Of a DNA stretch of 64,000 nt, positions 42,423 to 53,430 are shown piece by piece (positions within the stretch are counted from its first letter, which is position 1; each line of letters opens with the position of its first letter). Where the stretch lies: assembly GCA_009733575.1 (NCBI GenBank), contig ML769501.1, positions 62,001-126,000 of the forward strand, read 5' to 3'. Below the pieces are notes generated by a model. That model was not told the origin of the DNA and made no database searches. It worked only from the letters and a program-made list of their open reading frames with translations. Position numbers and translations under genes: made by a program. The stretch comes from Gymnopus androsaceus JB14 (taxonomy: Eukaryota; Basidiomycota; Agaricomycetes; Agaricales; Omphalotaceae).

Positions 42423-45069
42423 TGATTCTACATTGATATGCCAATTTTCCGGCTAAGGCTAGAATTGCACGGAGCTAATAATTCTAAGCTCTGTTTGATA
42501 ATAAACAATGGTTTTACAGAGAACTATAGCAAGCCCAAGCTGATAGTTAAAGTCCAACAATAGTCTATACTACCCAAGGGTTGCAGAGTACTGGTATGTG
42601 CAATGGTACCATACTTAACTTAGTCAATGCGCCTTGATCAAAGTCTTATGCACTGTATGGAGTAGCAAGGCAAGCTTGTTGGATAACAAGTTGCTGAGCG
42701 CAGCCAGAGGGACCAGCTCAGAGAATCACTAGAAACTCCAGCAAACCGCTGCTACCGGTTATGGAAGATTCTGATGCATTATTGAGAAGAAAGCCTAAGG
42801 TACTACAATTCCCACAGCCACCTTATCCTGCAACACCTGAGGACTGATCTATAGCAAGAGTTGCACTGCAAGCTCCTTGTTCATCTAGAACCTTGCCTTC
42901 AAACAGACCTTCAACTGTACCCAAGGAAGAGCATAACACCTGTCCTTAGTCTTTATAGAAGAATTTATTGCTAGTTGAGCAGAGTCATCTTTTGAGCCAA
43001 GCCCTGCATTCACCAAAAGGAACTCCATCTCAGAAACAATATCAGAAAATTTGTTGGATGGTGAAGAATTTCACCACCTGTTATTGAGAGGGGAATCCAC
43101 AAGCAAGTTACCCCAAAACAAGCTCACAACCCACAAATTCGAACAATGTCTGTACCAACTACAATCAGTAACATCAAAATCAAGCTATTGCCTGCAGCTC
43201 TTCTTGAGCTGCAAATGATAAGCTACCCAGCATGCACAAGAAAGCACCACCAGAGTTTAACGGCAACAAGCCTGACAATTTACTGGCATGGTTAGCTGCT
43301 TGTGAAGCTCTTTTTGCATTGAACAAAATTATTGAGAACTCAGCCAAGAAGTTCCTCACTCTGTGTTGCATGTCCTACAGGACACAGCTTGAGTGGAAGG
43401 ACCATGAGATCTTGGTCAGTCAAATGTTGACCTGAGAAGACTTTAAATCAAGGCTGAAGAAAGGATACCATGAAACTGCAAGTGAAGAAATTGGATTGAA
43501 GCAGAGGGTTGCAAACTTAGTAGAAACCACAAAGCTCATACACTGTAATGAGCTACAGAAATTGCAAAAGTACATTTGTGCTTTTAAAATTGAAGCAAGC
43601 AAACTTATGAGCGGGCCTCAGCCAGTACTTTCCAACATCAAGGCTGTAAGGCTGTTCTTAGCTGCACTCAATGGAGCATTTGTCAATACAATCCTTGATA
43701 AGGCTGAGCCTGATCCAGCCAACAAGCAGGACAGAAGGGAGGACAATCCTCTAACCTTAAGTGAAGTTATAACATGTACAGAGTTGCAGGCCAGAATATG
43801 GCAAGGGTATGCTAGCTTGCTGGCCTCAACAACAGAACCCACTGTCTTGGCCATGATTTATCAACCCAATCCTTTGGCTGGAACTGTGAAGTCAAAGGAA
43901 GCCTGATGATGAGTGGGGAAGGAAACTCTCCCTCTCTAAGGATCAGCATGATGTTGAAATAAAACAGCATAACCATAAGCTCTCCTCAATTGAACAATCT
44001 CTGGAATGGGAAAGGAATCACAAAACTAAGAACAGAAGTATGGGACTCATGTTGCGCTGATGTCTAGAAGATGCTCCAAGAGCTGTGTGGAATCATCCGC
44101 AATGTGATGACTTACCATACAAGTAGAGGCCCTGACCTATTTCTGTGATAGGCAGCCCATCAAAATGGTAACAAGGAAGTCTTGGGCACAGAAATGGAAA
44201 GTTATATTGCCATACAGATAGCAGCAGAACCCCATTGTTAGTAAACCCCAACATCATGGAATGGAAAGATGTGATTAGGAAGGCACCCTAAGACTGGAAA
44301 AGCAGATCACATCCCAAAAGGGATTTTAGCACCTGTCTGGACCATCTGATCTCATCACACCAGAATGTCTGGAAGTGTTGCACAGGAAAAGAAGTGATGT
44401 TGGTTCTAGGGATTTGTGAAATTACCAGAATTCAGGGTCCAGGGTCCATTTGGCCCACCCAAACCAAGGAATTCACAACAATGGACACACAGATGTCCTC
44501 ATCAATTGCCTGAAGCCCAAAAAGGGATATGTGGAAATGATGGCCGTGTTGATGCAATGATGTAATATCATCAGACCCTGCAGACAATACAATGGCAACC
44601 ACAGATAGTATCCTGGCCAACTGTTCTAAGTTGTATGCTGCAATACACCTGCCTCAGCAGAGCACCTTGGACTTCACAAAACAATCCATGCCAGTCATAA
44701 AACCACTGAAATCTAGGTACTACCATATACCTCACTGAGATCAGGCGTCAACTCAATCCTCAACCAAGGACAGTTGAAATTTTTAGTGGGGGAGATGATA
44801 CACTGATCTTTCAGCTAAGGCTAGAATTGCACAGAACTAATAATCCTAAGCTCTGTTTGATAATAAACAATGGTTTTACAGAGAACTACAGTGAGCTTAA
44901 GTTGATAGTTAAAGTCCAACAATAGTCTATACTACCCAAGGGGTTGCAGAGTAACAGTACATGCAATGGTACCATACTTAACTTAGTCAATGCACCTTAA
45001 TCAAAGTCCTATGTGCTGTATGGAGTAGCATAGCAAGCTTGTTGGATAACAAGTTGCTGAGCGCAGCCA
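42423..45069 (+). mobile_element. Gag-only LTR retroelement
   Basis: LTR-like ends 42423-42706 and 44796-45069 (TGAT...GCAGCCA); a purine tract GTGGGGGAGA precedes the right one. The internal 2.1 kb holds a gag-type ORF (43232-43906) and no protease, RT or integrase, so the element is non-autonomous. The two LTRs differ at several per cent of sites, so it is not young. Confidence 0.65.
43232..43906 (+). pseudogene. Retroelement gag-like protein
   Basis: A frame of 225 codons with one in-frame TGA at 43433-43435, in the context LT(stop)EDFKSRLKK where tryptophan (TGG) is expected. The start is MHKKAPPEFNGNKPDNLLAW, followed by WKDHEILVSQ, helical KLQKYICAFKIEASKLM, FLAALNGAFV and LTLSEVITCTELQ. 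The pattern fits the retrotransposon capsid (gag) fold, with the FNG and LxxW landmarks; no zinc knuckle is seen. Downstream (43907-44795) only scattered coding-like pieces remain. Confidence 0.6.
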
Positions 45070-45572
45070 GAGAATGAGCCCTTGTACAAGTTATATTAGG
45101 ATGGACTGTCAAAAGACATACCCTAGGAATCTGAAGTCTTAACAAGGCATTGCTCCTGCAAGCAGCTCACCAAGGGAGTTGTCATGACACCCACTAGCAG
45201 AATGGAAAGAACATTCTGCAATAGACTTGATGACCATAACACAGTTGCATCTAAGATTGACACCCATTGGCAGAGTGTTGAGGAATTGATGCTGAGGTAA
45301 CCCAACACAGCCACATGACACAAAAACACTTTGCAATTATAAAGGATGAAAACAACCAAGGAGTATCTTCTGTCCAAGCTTCCAAATAGTACCAAGGGCT
45401 ATACACTGCACAGCATCTAGGCCCTTCTGAGATACAGAGCTAGACATATAGCTGGCTGGTTATTGACAAGGCAAAGACAGATATACTTCCAAGGGCAGTT
45501 CTGCTAAAAGTATCTGGCAAGCCTTGTAAAAGGCAAATGACTTGAGGTCAAATTGGACCAAATCCCAAAGTC

Positions 45573-45953
45573 AACCTAATCAAGGGAGACAACTTGACAT
45601 AATGGAGCAGTTTTGAGACAAAACCATAGGACACATGCATATACGGACATTATTTATATTCTCTCATTTTATTTTCTGTTTCATCATATCTTGCTCAGTT
45701 TTCTGTCATTTTCCTATTTATTACATCTCAGTCAGTATATAAAGTAGATACTATGTAGCTTGCAATCCAAGTTAGACTTGATACCTGAATTGCAGTTCTA
45801 TCATCAGACCTATACTGTATTTGACACACTCAGACATGTAAGATCAGTCTGTATAACCTTTGAAACAGGTGGCATTCTTGTAGCCTCAATAATACAGAGA
45901 CACATCAAATCAACCTCCTGGCTATCAAGTTGAGTATTCCTGGTTTTCGTCTT
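45573..45953. repeat. Solo-LTR-like insertion in repeat X
   Basis: About 380 bp absent from copy 1 of repeat X (the junction there reads CCCAAAGTAGAGAGAATC). It contains a TATA-like GTATATAAAG near 45737. It resembles an LTR in size and content, but ends and duplication could not be fixed. Confidence 0.4.
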
Positions 45954-46000
45954 GGAGAGAGAATCACATCAGTCTTAGGACTGCAGGTGAAGCCTAACGT

Positions 46001-46260
46001 TGTAACGCCCCCGTTCCCTTATGCATACATTGTTATGTTATCTTTTAATTCATTCATGTTACTATATAAATGTCCATGTCACTTTATGTCACTCGTACTT
46101 TAGCTTTACACCATCACCCGCCGAGAATACCTAGACAAATATACAGTCCAGTTGTGTTCTTTTGGGTGAAAGTAAGCTCTGACCTCACCGAGGTCTTATA
46201 CTTTTTTGAACATCTTGCAATACTCTTCGTATTCCGTGTTCTTTACTTGTGCTAAACACA
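46001..46260 (+). repeat. 5' LTR of the novel-ORF element
   Basis: TGTAACGCC start, TATATAAATG promoter-like box near 46062, and an end at about CTAAACACA. The first 157 bp are repeated at 51550. Confidence 0.75.
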
Positions 46261-46327
46261 AGTGACATCAAAGCGTAACTTTGCGCAATTGAAATTAAAG
46301 TTTTTTAATTTCACAAAACCAGGTCCT

Positions 46328-48822
46328 ATGACCAAGTCCACCTACGAGTCCGAGAATCGTTACGATTCTCTCCACAACCGCGACGTCATCAACAACTTGA
46401 ACACGCATGCTCCCGAGCATACGTGGCAGAGTGACACTAATCTAGTGTCAAAACAGAACGCTCCCTTGGAGCCGTTCAGTTCCGACCTCTCCTTGTCTGT
46501 TGAATTCCTTCAACAGATGAGAAACGTCGCTCGTGCCTGTGCGGAAGCACAAGAAACGAGCATAAATGTAGCCCGTGAGTTTTCAAAACTCATGGATACG
46601 TTGGTAAATACAATGAGTCCAGGAGCTCCTCCTGGAATTCAATTGCACTTGGATGTAGAATCTACATCCCGTTCGAGATCAACGTCGCCTGTGGTGACGA
46701 GACCCCGAATAGTGCCGGTGGAACTGAGTGACCACCATTCTGGGATTGCGACCTCAATTCCTGACGTTTCGTCAGGAATTAAGAATCGTGAACCGGTAGC
46801 CGCAGCTACCAGTTGTCTGGGCTTAGCCTCAGACACGAATGTTCATTACATTCATCAACGCCCTGCGACGTTTGACGAAAGTCAGGCCGTACCAACGGCC
46901 AAATGGGATAGGATCCGTGATCCTACCCCAATACGCAAAATATCCGAGGTAGTTACTTCACCGATAGTTGCGTTTGCGCAAACGGCAATGGTACTGGATA
47001 CCAACGCCAATGACCCTGCCACTGTGCAGGTGAACACAGCAGCAACTGCTGCAGATCCACCTTCCGTTGATTCTCAATGGAATTGGGAAGACCGAGTCGC
47101 TAAACAGCAACTCAGAAACAATGACCTCCAAAATTCCGGAGCGTCCAACATCCTCGACCAGGGTATTGGCTTTGACAGAAGCGGATATCCTGTCGACAAA
47201 GCCCACACTCCCCGTGAGGTGTGGGATTGGAGGGAAGAAATGTTTCTTCCTCCAAGGCAAGAGATTGCCGCAGCTGTTGCTGCAACTCAACTCCAACAGA
47301 GTTGGGAAAACCGAGTCGCTAACCAGTGACTCAGAAACAATGACCTCCGAAAATCCGGAGTGTCTAATATTCCCGACCAGGGAATCGGCTTCAATAGAAG
47401 CGGATACCCTGTCGACAAGTCCCACACTCCTCGTGAAGTGTGGGATAGAAGGGAGGACATGTATCCTCCCCAATACACTGGTAGATTGGGCTATTCGCCC
47501 ACCAACCAGCAGAATCCACAATACAATTGTGGGTTCCAAGCAGGTTCGGTAAACCGAACTCGAAACAATTCTCACGTAAGTGAGGATAGGAAACTCCAGG
47601 GAGACATAGTCCTCCAGATGGTAATGGTCCCCCCGGGGACAATGGAGATGTTGAAGGCGATGGAAGGGACGACAAGAGTCGTAAAGGCAAAAAGCCTGCC
47701 TGTCGTCACCGCACGCCTTGGGATGATTCATCCGAAGGTGAATCTCCACCTCCCCCTCCACCATCATCACCATCATCCTCTTCCGAGGACTCTTTGTCGT
47801 CAGACGACAACTGGATAGGTGCATTTGCACCTAATAACGAGTTTCTTGACAAGAAAGTACATCGCAAATTGCGATGTAAAGCTATCAAGAAACTCCGAGC
47901 AAGAACTGACAACAATGAACGTTGTGAGTCCTGGCTCAAGGGTATTCTACGAGAATACCAAAAACAAATCTGGCACTACTGCAACCGTGAAACGGTCCAG
48001 AGTACTGAGATGCCCAAGAGCATCAAGATCCCGAATCCTTCCAGATTTACAGGATCAAACGACGTCGAAGAGTTCGACACCTGGCTTTTGGCCCTACTCT
48101 GATGGATCGTGATTTCACAATTAGTTGGAAAGGTCAATGATGACCAACGCGTCCAAGTCGTAGGAAGTTTCCTCGACGAGGACGCATTACGCTGGTACAA
48201 CGATGAAGTTACAGGACTTCATCATTCCCAGCTGCATTGGACTTTCGAGAAAGTCATACTAGGGCTATTCGCCCGATTCGTGCAAGCTACGACTATACAC
48301 GTAGCGGCTGAAAAGTTCGAGGCTACCAAGTACAATCCTGAAAAGGGCGTACGGGCATATAAAGCCGAACTTCAGCGGTGGGGGTCAAGAATGACCCGCC
48401 CACCTAACTCTTATGCCCTCAGGAAGAAATTCCTGGACGGGCTGCCCACCTCTATCATCTCAGAAATGATAGAACGCGGCGCATCTCCTGATCTTGCTAC
48501 ACTTAGCAAGATGGTGAAGACAGTGGAGCATATTGAGGACAACAAGGCCCTCGAAAATTTCTACCTGATGTCAAGGACATCAGTGGAAGAGCCAGACAAC
48601 GTCGGATATAAATCCGACGTCAAATGGCATGCTCAAGAGGAGATTGTAGGCCATCATTGGGACGGAGACAATCTCGTGTTCCATACAGAATGGAACACCG
48701 ATGAAGGTGTTGGGGATCCTGGAAAGGATCCAACAGCAGCTCTAGATAAATATCTAGAGCAGCATGGAATTACCGACTGGTGGGAACTACCACGCAGCAA
48801 TTCCTCGGAATTGTCGAATTGA
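46328..48822 (+). pseudogene. Gag polyprotein of the novel-ORF element
   Basis: The first ATG after the leader is at 46328 (MTKSTYESENRYDSL). The N-terminal 300 residues are Ser/Thr/Pro-rich without a known domain. A 73-residue unit then occurs twice in tandem (about 47084-47302 and 47303-47510; WEDRVAKQQLRNNDL...). An acidic/proline linker leads to the capsid domain: IPNPSRFTGSNDVEEFDTWL, then DALRWYNDEVTGL, NPEKGVRAYKAELQRW and RKKFLDGLP, typical of Ty3/gypsy gag. Lesions: TGA at 47327-47329, a frameshift near 47610 and TGA at 48100-48102. The next frame starts 94 bp after its stop. Confidence 0.75.
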
Positions 48823-48915
48823 TGCGCCTACGGTGATCCGTTGCGGAGGCACCGCCACAAATCACACGGCGGCAGCTTCGGGATTTCAACTGAAATTCCA
48901 ACTTGAAGCTGAACA

Positions 48916-51299
48916 TTGATGATGGCTGACCGCCAAACGCCTTCCGCGCCTCCTGCATCGGACCAGTCTTTGACTGGGCCCCAAAATGCCTTTACAGGCA
49001 ACACAACCGACGTTGGACCCAGTCCAACGTCCTATCCCAGTGGCTTTACACCACATCCTCCATCGTATCCTCCCCAATCCCAATTCCCATTTGCTCATCC
49101 TCCTCCTTCCCAAACGCATTACGCGCCATTAAACCCTGGTTTCTCTAACCATGGCTTTCAATCGCAATCTCAAGGATCCAATCCTTCGAGCTTTGTGTTT
49201 GGTTCAATCCCGCCTTCAGCTGGATCGAACCCCAACTTTGCAGCTGGATACAATCCAGCGGCGATGGCTGGTACGTCCACGCCATCCTACTCACAAATGC
49301 AGATGTTTGGACAAGCGCCAAACTCGGTTATGCACCCTCCATACCCTGGAGGTTCTATGGTTAATCCATGGACCTTCAATGAGAGTTTGGGCACCATAAT
49401 TCATGCACGGGGTACATGCTCTCAGTGTGATGCTTTTGTATCACACTTGCTTCCGGCGTTTGTCAACGACAAGCCCTCTTTCAGAGCTGCCACAAGCGGA
49501 CGCATCAATTACTATCGATGGTCTGCAGTGGGAAATATCCCTGCTGGTGGAGACATAGCGTCTCTCACCCAGCGTATCGGCGAGTTGAGTGCTGAGCTTG
49601 CCAGCGAGCAACTCGGATACGAGGATTTACGTCGTAAATACTATGATGGTGAAGATGACCTCATACGTTTACGAGATGAACAAGACCGTTTGCATGTTCA
49701 ACGCGATAGCCTCAAAGTGGAACTAGGCCAGCTTCGAGAGCAAGTCTCTCGTCGGCGAGCCCACAACCAGGGACTTGATTCTCAAGCTCCTGAATACGGT
49801 TCCCCAGACCGTCACGGTAAGCGCAAGCGCACTACCGGAGATGGTCCTTCTACGGCTCCCACTACTGCTTCGTCCCAGAATGAAGATGAGGAGATGCTGT
49901 CCTCTGCAGGTATCAACCCAGTCGAAACCACGGCGGGAGAGACGGAGCCAGTGCTCAGTTTCCCCCCGCGTAAACGAGACCCAGTGTCTCCAGAAATCCT
50001 ACCTGACAGTGGATATCGTACCTCCGAGGGCTACATTGTCTATGGCAATGAAGCTACGGATGCACAATGCAACGATCAATTGGGATTACCAATTGCTCGA
50101 GGGGGCGAAGAAGCCCACGCCAACATCAAGAAGGCTGAGGAAGTTACCTCAGCCATCCAATACCTGTCATTGGCTTGCATACTGCGAGACTTCGACGATT
50201 CTGGTGTTAACACCGGAAATTTGCCCTGGCCTGCGTTCAAGGTTTGCAGGGACCTGTACAGGGAGGTCTGCAAGGTCCCGGCAGGTCAACGGAACCCTCT
50301 TGAGCGTACCGTCTTCTCCAACTTCTTCAGGCCGCGTTTCGTAGAATACGCCTACGATCGGGACCCAAAGAGGGATAAGGGAAAGGGTTGGGCAATGCCC
50401 GAACTTGAGCTCTCCTCTTCTTACACGGAGGGGAGTCTCCCCACTGCTATTATAAGTGGAAGGGCTACGTCTTCCACTTCGTCAATTCAAGCTTTGTCGT
50501 CTAAGACGTCAATCTCGAGGAGGAGACCGGGAGGTCAGACGGGATTGAAAAATCCCGCTAAATCTGACCCACCGGAAGCCTGGGCGCGGTATTATCACGT
50601 CCACCCTAATATGATGCCCCCAGGCATTGTTTGTGATTCTAGTAATCACATTTCCTTACGCAGTGTCCGAGGACATCTACTTGTTCATAACCAGGCACCC
50701 AAACTGCCACAAGGAATGATCGCTCTTGAGCGAAATTGTTTCCTCCTTCTGTTGGTGGAGTTGTTTGCAACTCCAGGACTGTACGCCTCGTTGATCATGT
50801 CAACAGGGGCTACAGTCGCCCCGGAAATTACGGTGTCCACCTTCCCGGATGACACACGAAACACTACATTGGAGGATGTAGCAAGATTCTACGCCTCCCA
50901 AGGCATCACTGTCCTGATGGGGGAAGACACTGCTGTCTTCACCCTCACATGGATCATAGCTTTCTGTCCATCGGATAGCTTAACAGTCAACAAGGCTCTC
51001 ATGATTTGAGGCCGAGTTGAGAGTGCACTGTCCACGGGGAATGTTCCCGCTGGACTCAATGATAACATGTGGGCACCTGAGGGCTTAGTCTCTTGCCCAA
51101 GTCATCCCATTCCCGGGGTAGGGTTCTTCCCTGCACCTCTCATCACAGATGATGGTGGTCTGTCCTACGACAGTCCACCAAATGCGATTGCGTCGAGTAG
51201 TAACTCGGCAGGAGCCTCTGGCTCTTCTTCATCTAACACCGCTTCGGCCCAGTCCGAAGTACCGCCCACTGCCCCCATGGAGGGAATCAACGGTAATTA
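48916..51299 (+). pseudogene. Unknown 794-codon ORF carried by an LTR element (one internal TGA)
   Basis: ATG 48916 (or the following ATGs) opens 697 codons to TGA 51007-51009; the same frame then runs 96 codons more to TAA 51297-51299. The TGA lies at MI(stop)GRVESA, where CGA would give arginine. Regions: a Pro/Ser/Gln-rich N-terminus (residues 1-160) ending at a C-x2-C motif (GTCSQCDAFVSH); a coiled coil at about 215-280 (LTQRIGELSAELASEQ, RDEQDRLHVQRDSLKVELGQ); a basic patch HGKRKRTTG that could be a nuclear signal; then a long globular part with AIQYLSLACILRDFDDSG, NPLERTVFSNFFRP, EAWARYYHVHPNMMPPGI and FLLLLVELFATPGLYASLIM. No retrovirus-type domain was recognised. It might be a structural or regulatory protein of the element or a captured host gene. 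Confidence 0.6.
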
Positions 51300-51549
51300 A
51301 CCGTCCTGTTGTACTACCAGCGCTCACCTCAACACGCTATTGAGGTGAGTGCTAGGCTTTGACTTTCACGATACACCATTGTGAATGTCATAGCCCCAAC
51401 TACCTTGACTTTCACGACACGCTGTCATGAGTATCATTGCACATACTGCCCAACATGTTGATTAGGCGCTCACGACACGCTATCGTGGGTACTCAATCTC
51501 CGGGCTTAATTATTGATTGCTCCTGTGGACTCAATCTGGCCGGGGAGGG

Positions 51550-51706
51550 TGTAACGCCCCCGTTCCCTTATGCATACATTGTTATGTTATCTTTTAATTC
51601 ATTCATGTTACTATATAAATGTCACTTTATGTCACTTGTACTTTAGCTTTACACCATCACCCGCCGAAGAATACCTAGACAAATATACAGTCCAGTTGTG
51701 TTCTTT
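51550..51706 (+). repeat. 3' LTR of the novel-ORF element (truncated)
   Basis: Matches the first 157 bp of the 5' LTR with a deletion of CATGTC and breaks off at GTTGTGTTCTT, directly followed by repeat X sequence. Confidence 0.75.
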
Positions 51707-51970
51707 GTTGATTAGGAAGCCCTTGGACCCAACTGTTGGTCAGGATTAGTTTTAGTGAGGAAGCTCTTTTGAGTGTTAGCTGTCCTACCTGTCTTACCTC
51801 CTGCCCACTCTTCACTGAGTGTGTTATAAAATGCCTAACTCAAGTGACTTGCACGGCAGTTCTATAAGCTTGTGAGGTAGCTTGCATGACACCCCTGAGA
51901 GTTGGAGTATTGTTGCATGGCAACATAAAGGCTCCTGAGATATGCAAAGTTGTAGTTGTTGGACCAGCAG

Positions 51971-52291
51971 CATCAGGAAAAATGGTCTGGGCCCAGGGCT
52001 GACTTTGGGTTGACCTATAATGACCTCAGGAAAATTAAAGGGAACCTAAGGATATCTAGGTCTCCTAGGCTACCTTAGTTTCTTTGAAGTCACCTGGGTT
52101 GCCTAGGATATAGGAATGAACCTTGGGAAACTGAGTAAATCAAAGTAAACCTGAGTTAACCTGAATTAACCTGAGGTAACCTGAAGTAGCCTGGGGTAGC
52201 CTGGAAGATCCAGGGAAACCAGGGTGATCAGGGTGACCAGGGTAGCCTAGGCTCCCTAGGCTATTGGTGGTTTATCACATTTTTGCTGATG
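51971..52291. mobile_element. CCTAGG-rich CATCAG-end MITE (321 bp)
   Basis: Starts CATCAGGAAAAATGGTC and ends CATTTTTGCTGATG; AG is duplicated (51969-51970, 52292-52293). Reverse-complemented, it follows the MITE at 15721-16078 nearly base for base (CCCTGGGCCCAGA end, CCTAGGCAACC blocks). Confidence 0.8.
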
Positions 52292-52757
52292 AGGTCTGAC
52301 CCATGCTTTGGTTTCTCACCTCAATCTCACGGAAAAGCCATTTATTGAGCTGGCATACTTGACCTGTGCTTTGGCGTTGTCACCTTGGAATATGCAAAGT
52401 TGTTTGTTAAGTTGGCATACTTAACCCATGCTTTGGTATCTCTGTGATCAGTACAAGGTGTCAGCATGCACTAGTTGTTTGGTCACCCTCAATAATAGAT
52501 AGGTTTTAGTGACTTGCGCAACTGAGGCATATAAGCTATAATATCAAGTTACCCCCTTTCTTCATCCTTTTAGTTCATTGCGGCACTCCCACAAGTATTG
52601 TCATTGTTCAAAGTGCTTCATCAAGACGGATCAAATAGTAGTTGAGGGAACCTTTGACAACCTCCTTCCTTGCATACATTAGCCTTTTGGATTAGTCTGA
52701 TTGGGGTGATTGTGTTTGGTTGGTTTTCCATACCCAGCACAAAGCAAACTCATCACT

Positions 52758-53107
52758 GTAACCGTACTGTCAAGCTTAAAATTAATACAAGATACAGCCA
52801 TACAGAAAACAGCCATAACTGTATATGGTACAGTGAAGAGTTGGTGCAGAGCCCTAAGAAAGATTACATGACAGCTGCTGTGGAAGCCTGAAGGTGTAGA
52901 CAACAACATCTGATAACATCTGATTACATGGAAAGCAGCAGGGTCAAATGTTGAGAGCTTGTTGTGCATTAAGAAAGGGATTTGTGAATGAATGTAGAAG
53001 GATTTTTAGAGTAGAATAAGGTGGTTCATCTTGAACAATAGCAGAATGGAGTCTGAGAAAAAAAATTTAAAAAAATCTAATATAGTATGACAAAGATGTG
53101 ATGGGGT
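52758..53107. other. Gene-free spacer before copia 2
   Basis: About 350 bp between repeat X and the proposed copia 2 LTR. No supported gene; the short frames at 52670-52891 and 52679-52969 are antisense to each other. Confidence 0.4.
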
Positions 53108-53367
53108 TGTTGAATAAGCTTACAGAAGAATTTCCTTTTTTGGGAGGGCTGTGGTCATTGGTTGATGACTGTGCATCAAATTGCACCTAATTAGATTCCA
53201 CTTCAGGCATAGTTACTAACCTGGGATGGAGCAAACCCCTTAGTTTGTCTTGCTCCATACCAGGTATGTCAGACATTTTATTTACCTTAACTTTACTTAT
53301 TAGTTCATCTTGCTCAGTACCAAACATTGTAAATAAACTTTACTGAGCTTGAGTACAACCTTTCACA
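53108..53367 (+). repeat. Copia 2 5' LTR (probable)
   Basis: The right-hand end is fixed by TTTCACA before the primer site. The left end is set at TGTTGAATAAGCTTACAG, a typical LTR start, but there is no 3' LTR to confirm it. Confidence 0.5.
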
Positions 53368-53430
53368 GGTTATGGGCCCCAAGCTCTAAACTAACTGCAT
53401 ACACAACATCTATTGGAGTAAAACTCCTCA

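Larger units (their letters stand above)
46001..51706 (+). mobile_element. Non-autonomous LTR retrotransposon with a novel ORF
   Basis: The 5' LTR (46001-46260) and 3' LTR (51550-51706, truncated) start TGTAACGCCCCCGTTCCC. A purine tract GGGGAGGG precedes the 3' LTR, and TGACATCAAAGC after the 5' LTR is a mutated form of the common initiator-Met primer site TGGTATCAGAGC. Inside are a gag gene (46328-48822) and a long ORF of unknown function (48916-51299). There is no protease, RT, RNase H or integrase. The 3' LTR breaks off into repeat X without the expected end. Confidence 0.75.
42263..52757. repeat. Repeat X, copy 2 (interrupted by four elements)
   Basis: X-derived pieces are 42263-42422, about 45070-45572, 45954-46000, 51709-51970 and 52292-52757. 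The inserts are a gag-only LTR element (42423-45069), an LTR-like piece (45573-45953), an LTR element with a novel ORF (46001-51706) and a MITE (51971-52291). Order and orientation follow copy 1 (38705-40431) throughout. Confidence 0.75.

Noticed and set aside
46958..47830. 290-codon minus-strand ORF
   Set aside because: Antisense of the gag tandem-repeat region; composition mirrors the plus-strand repeats and no motif is present.
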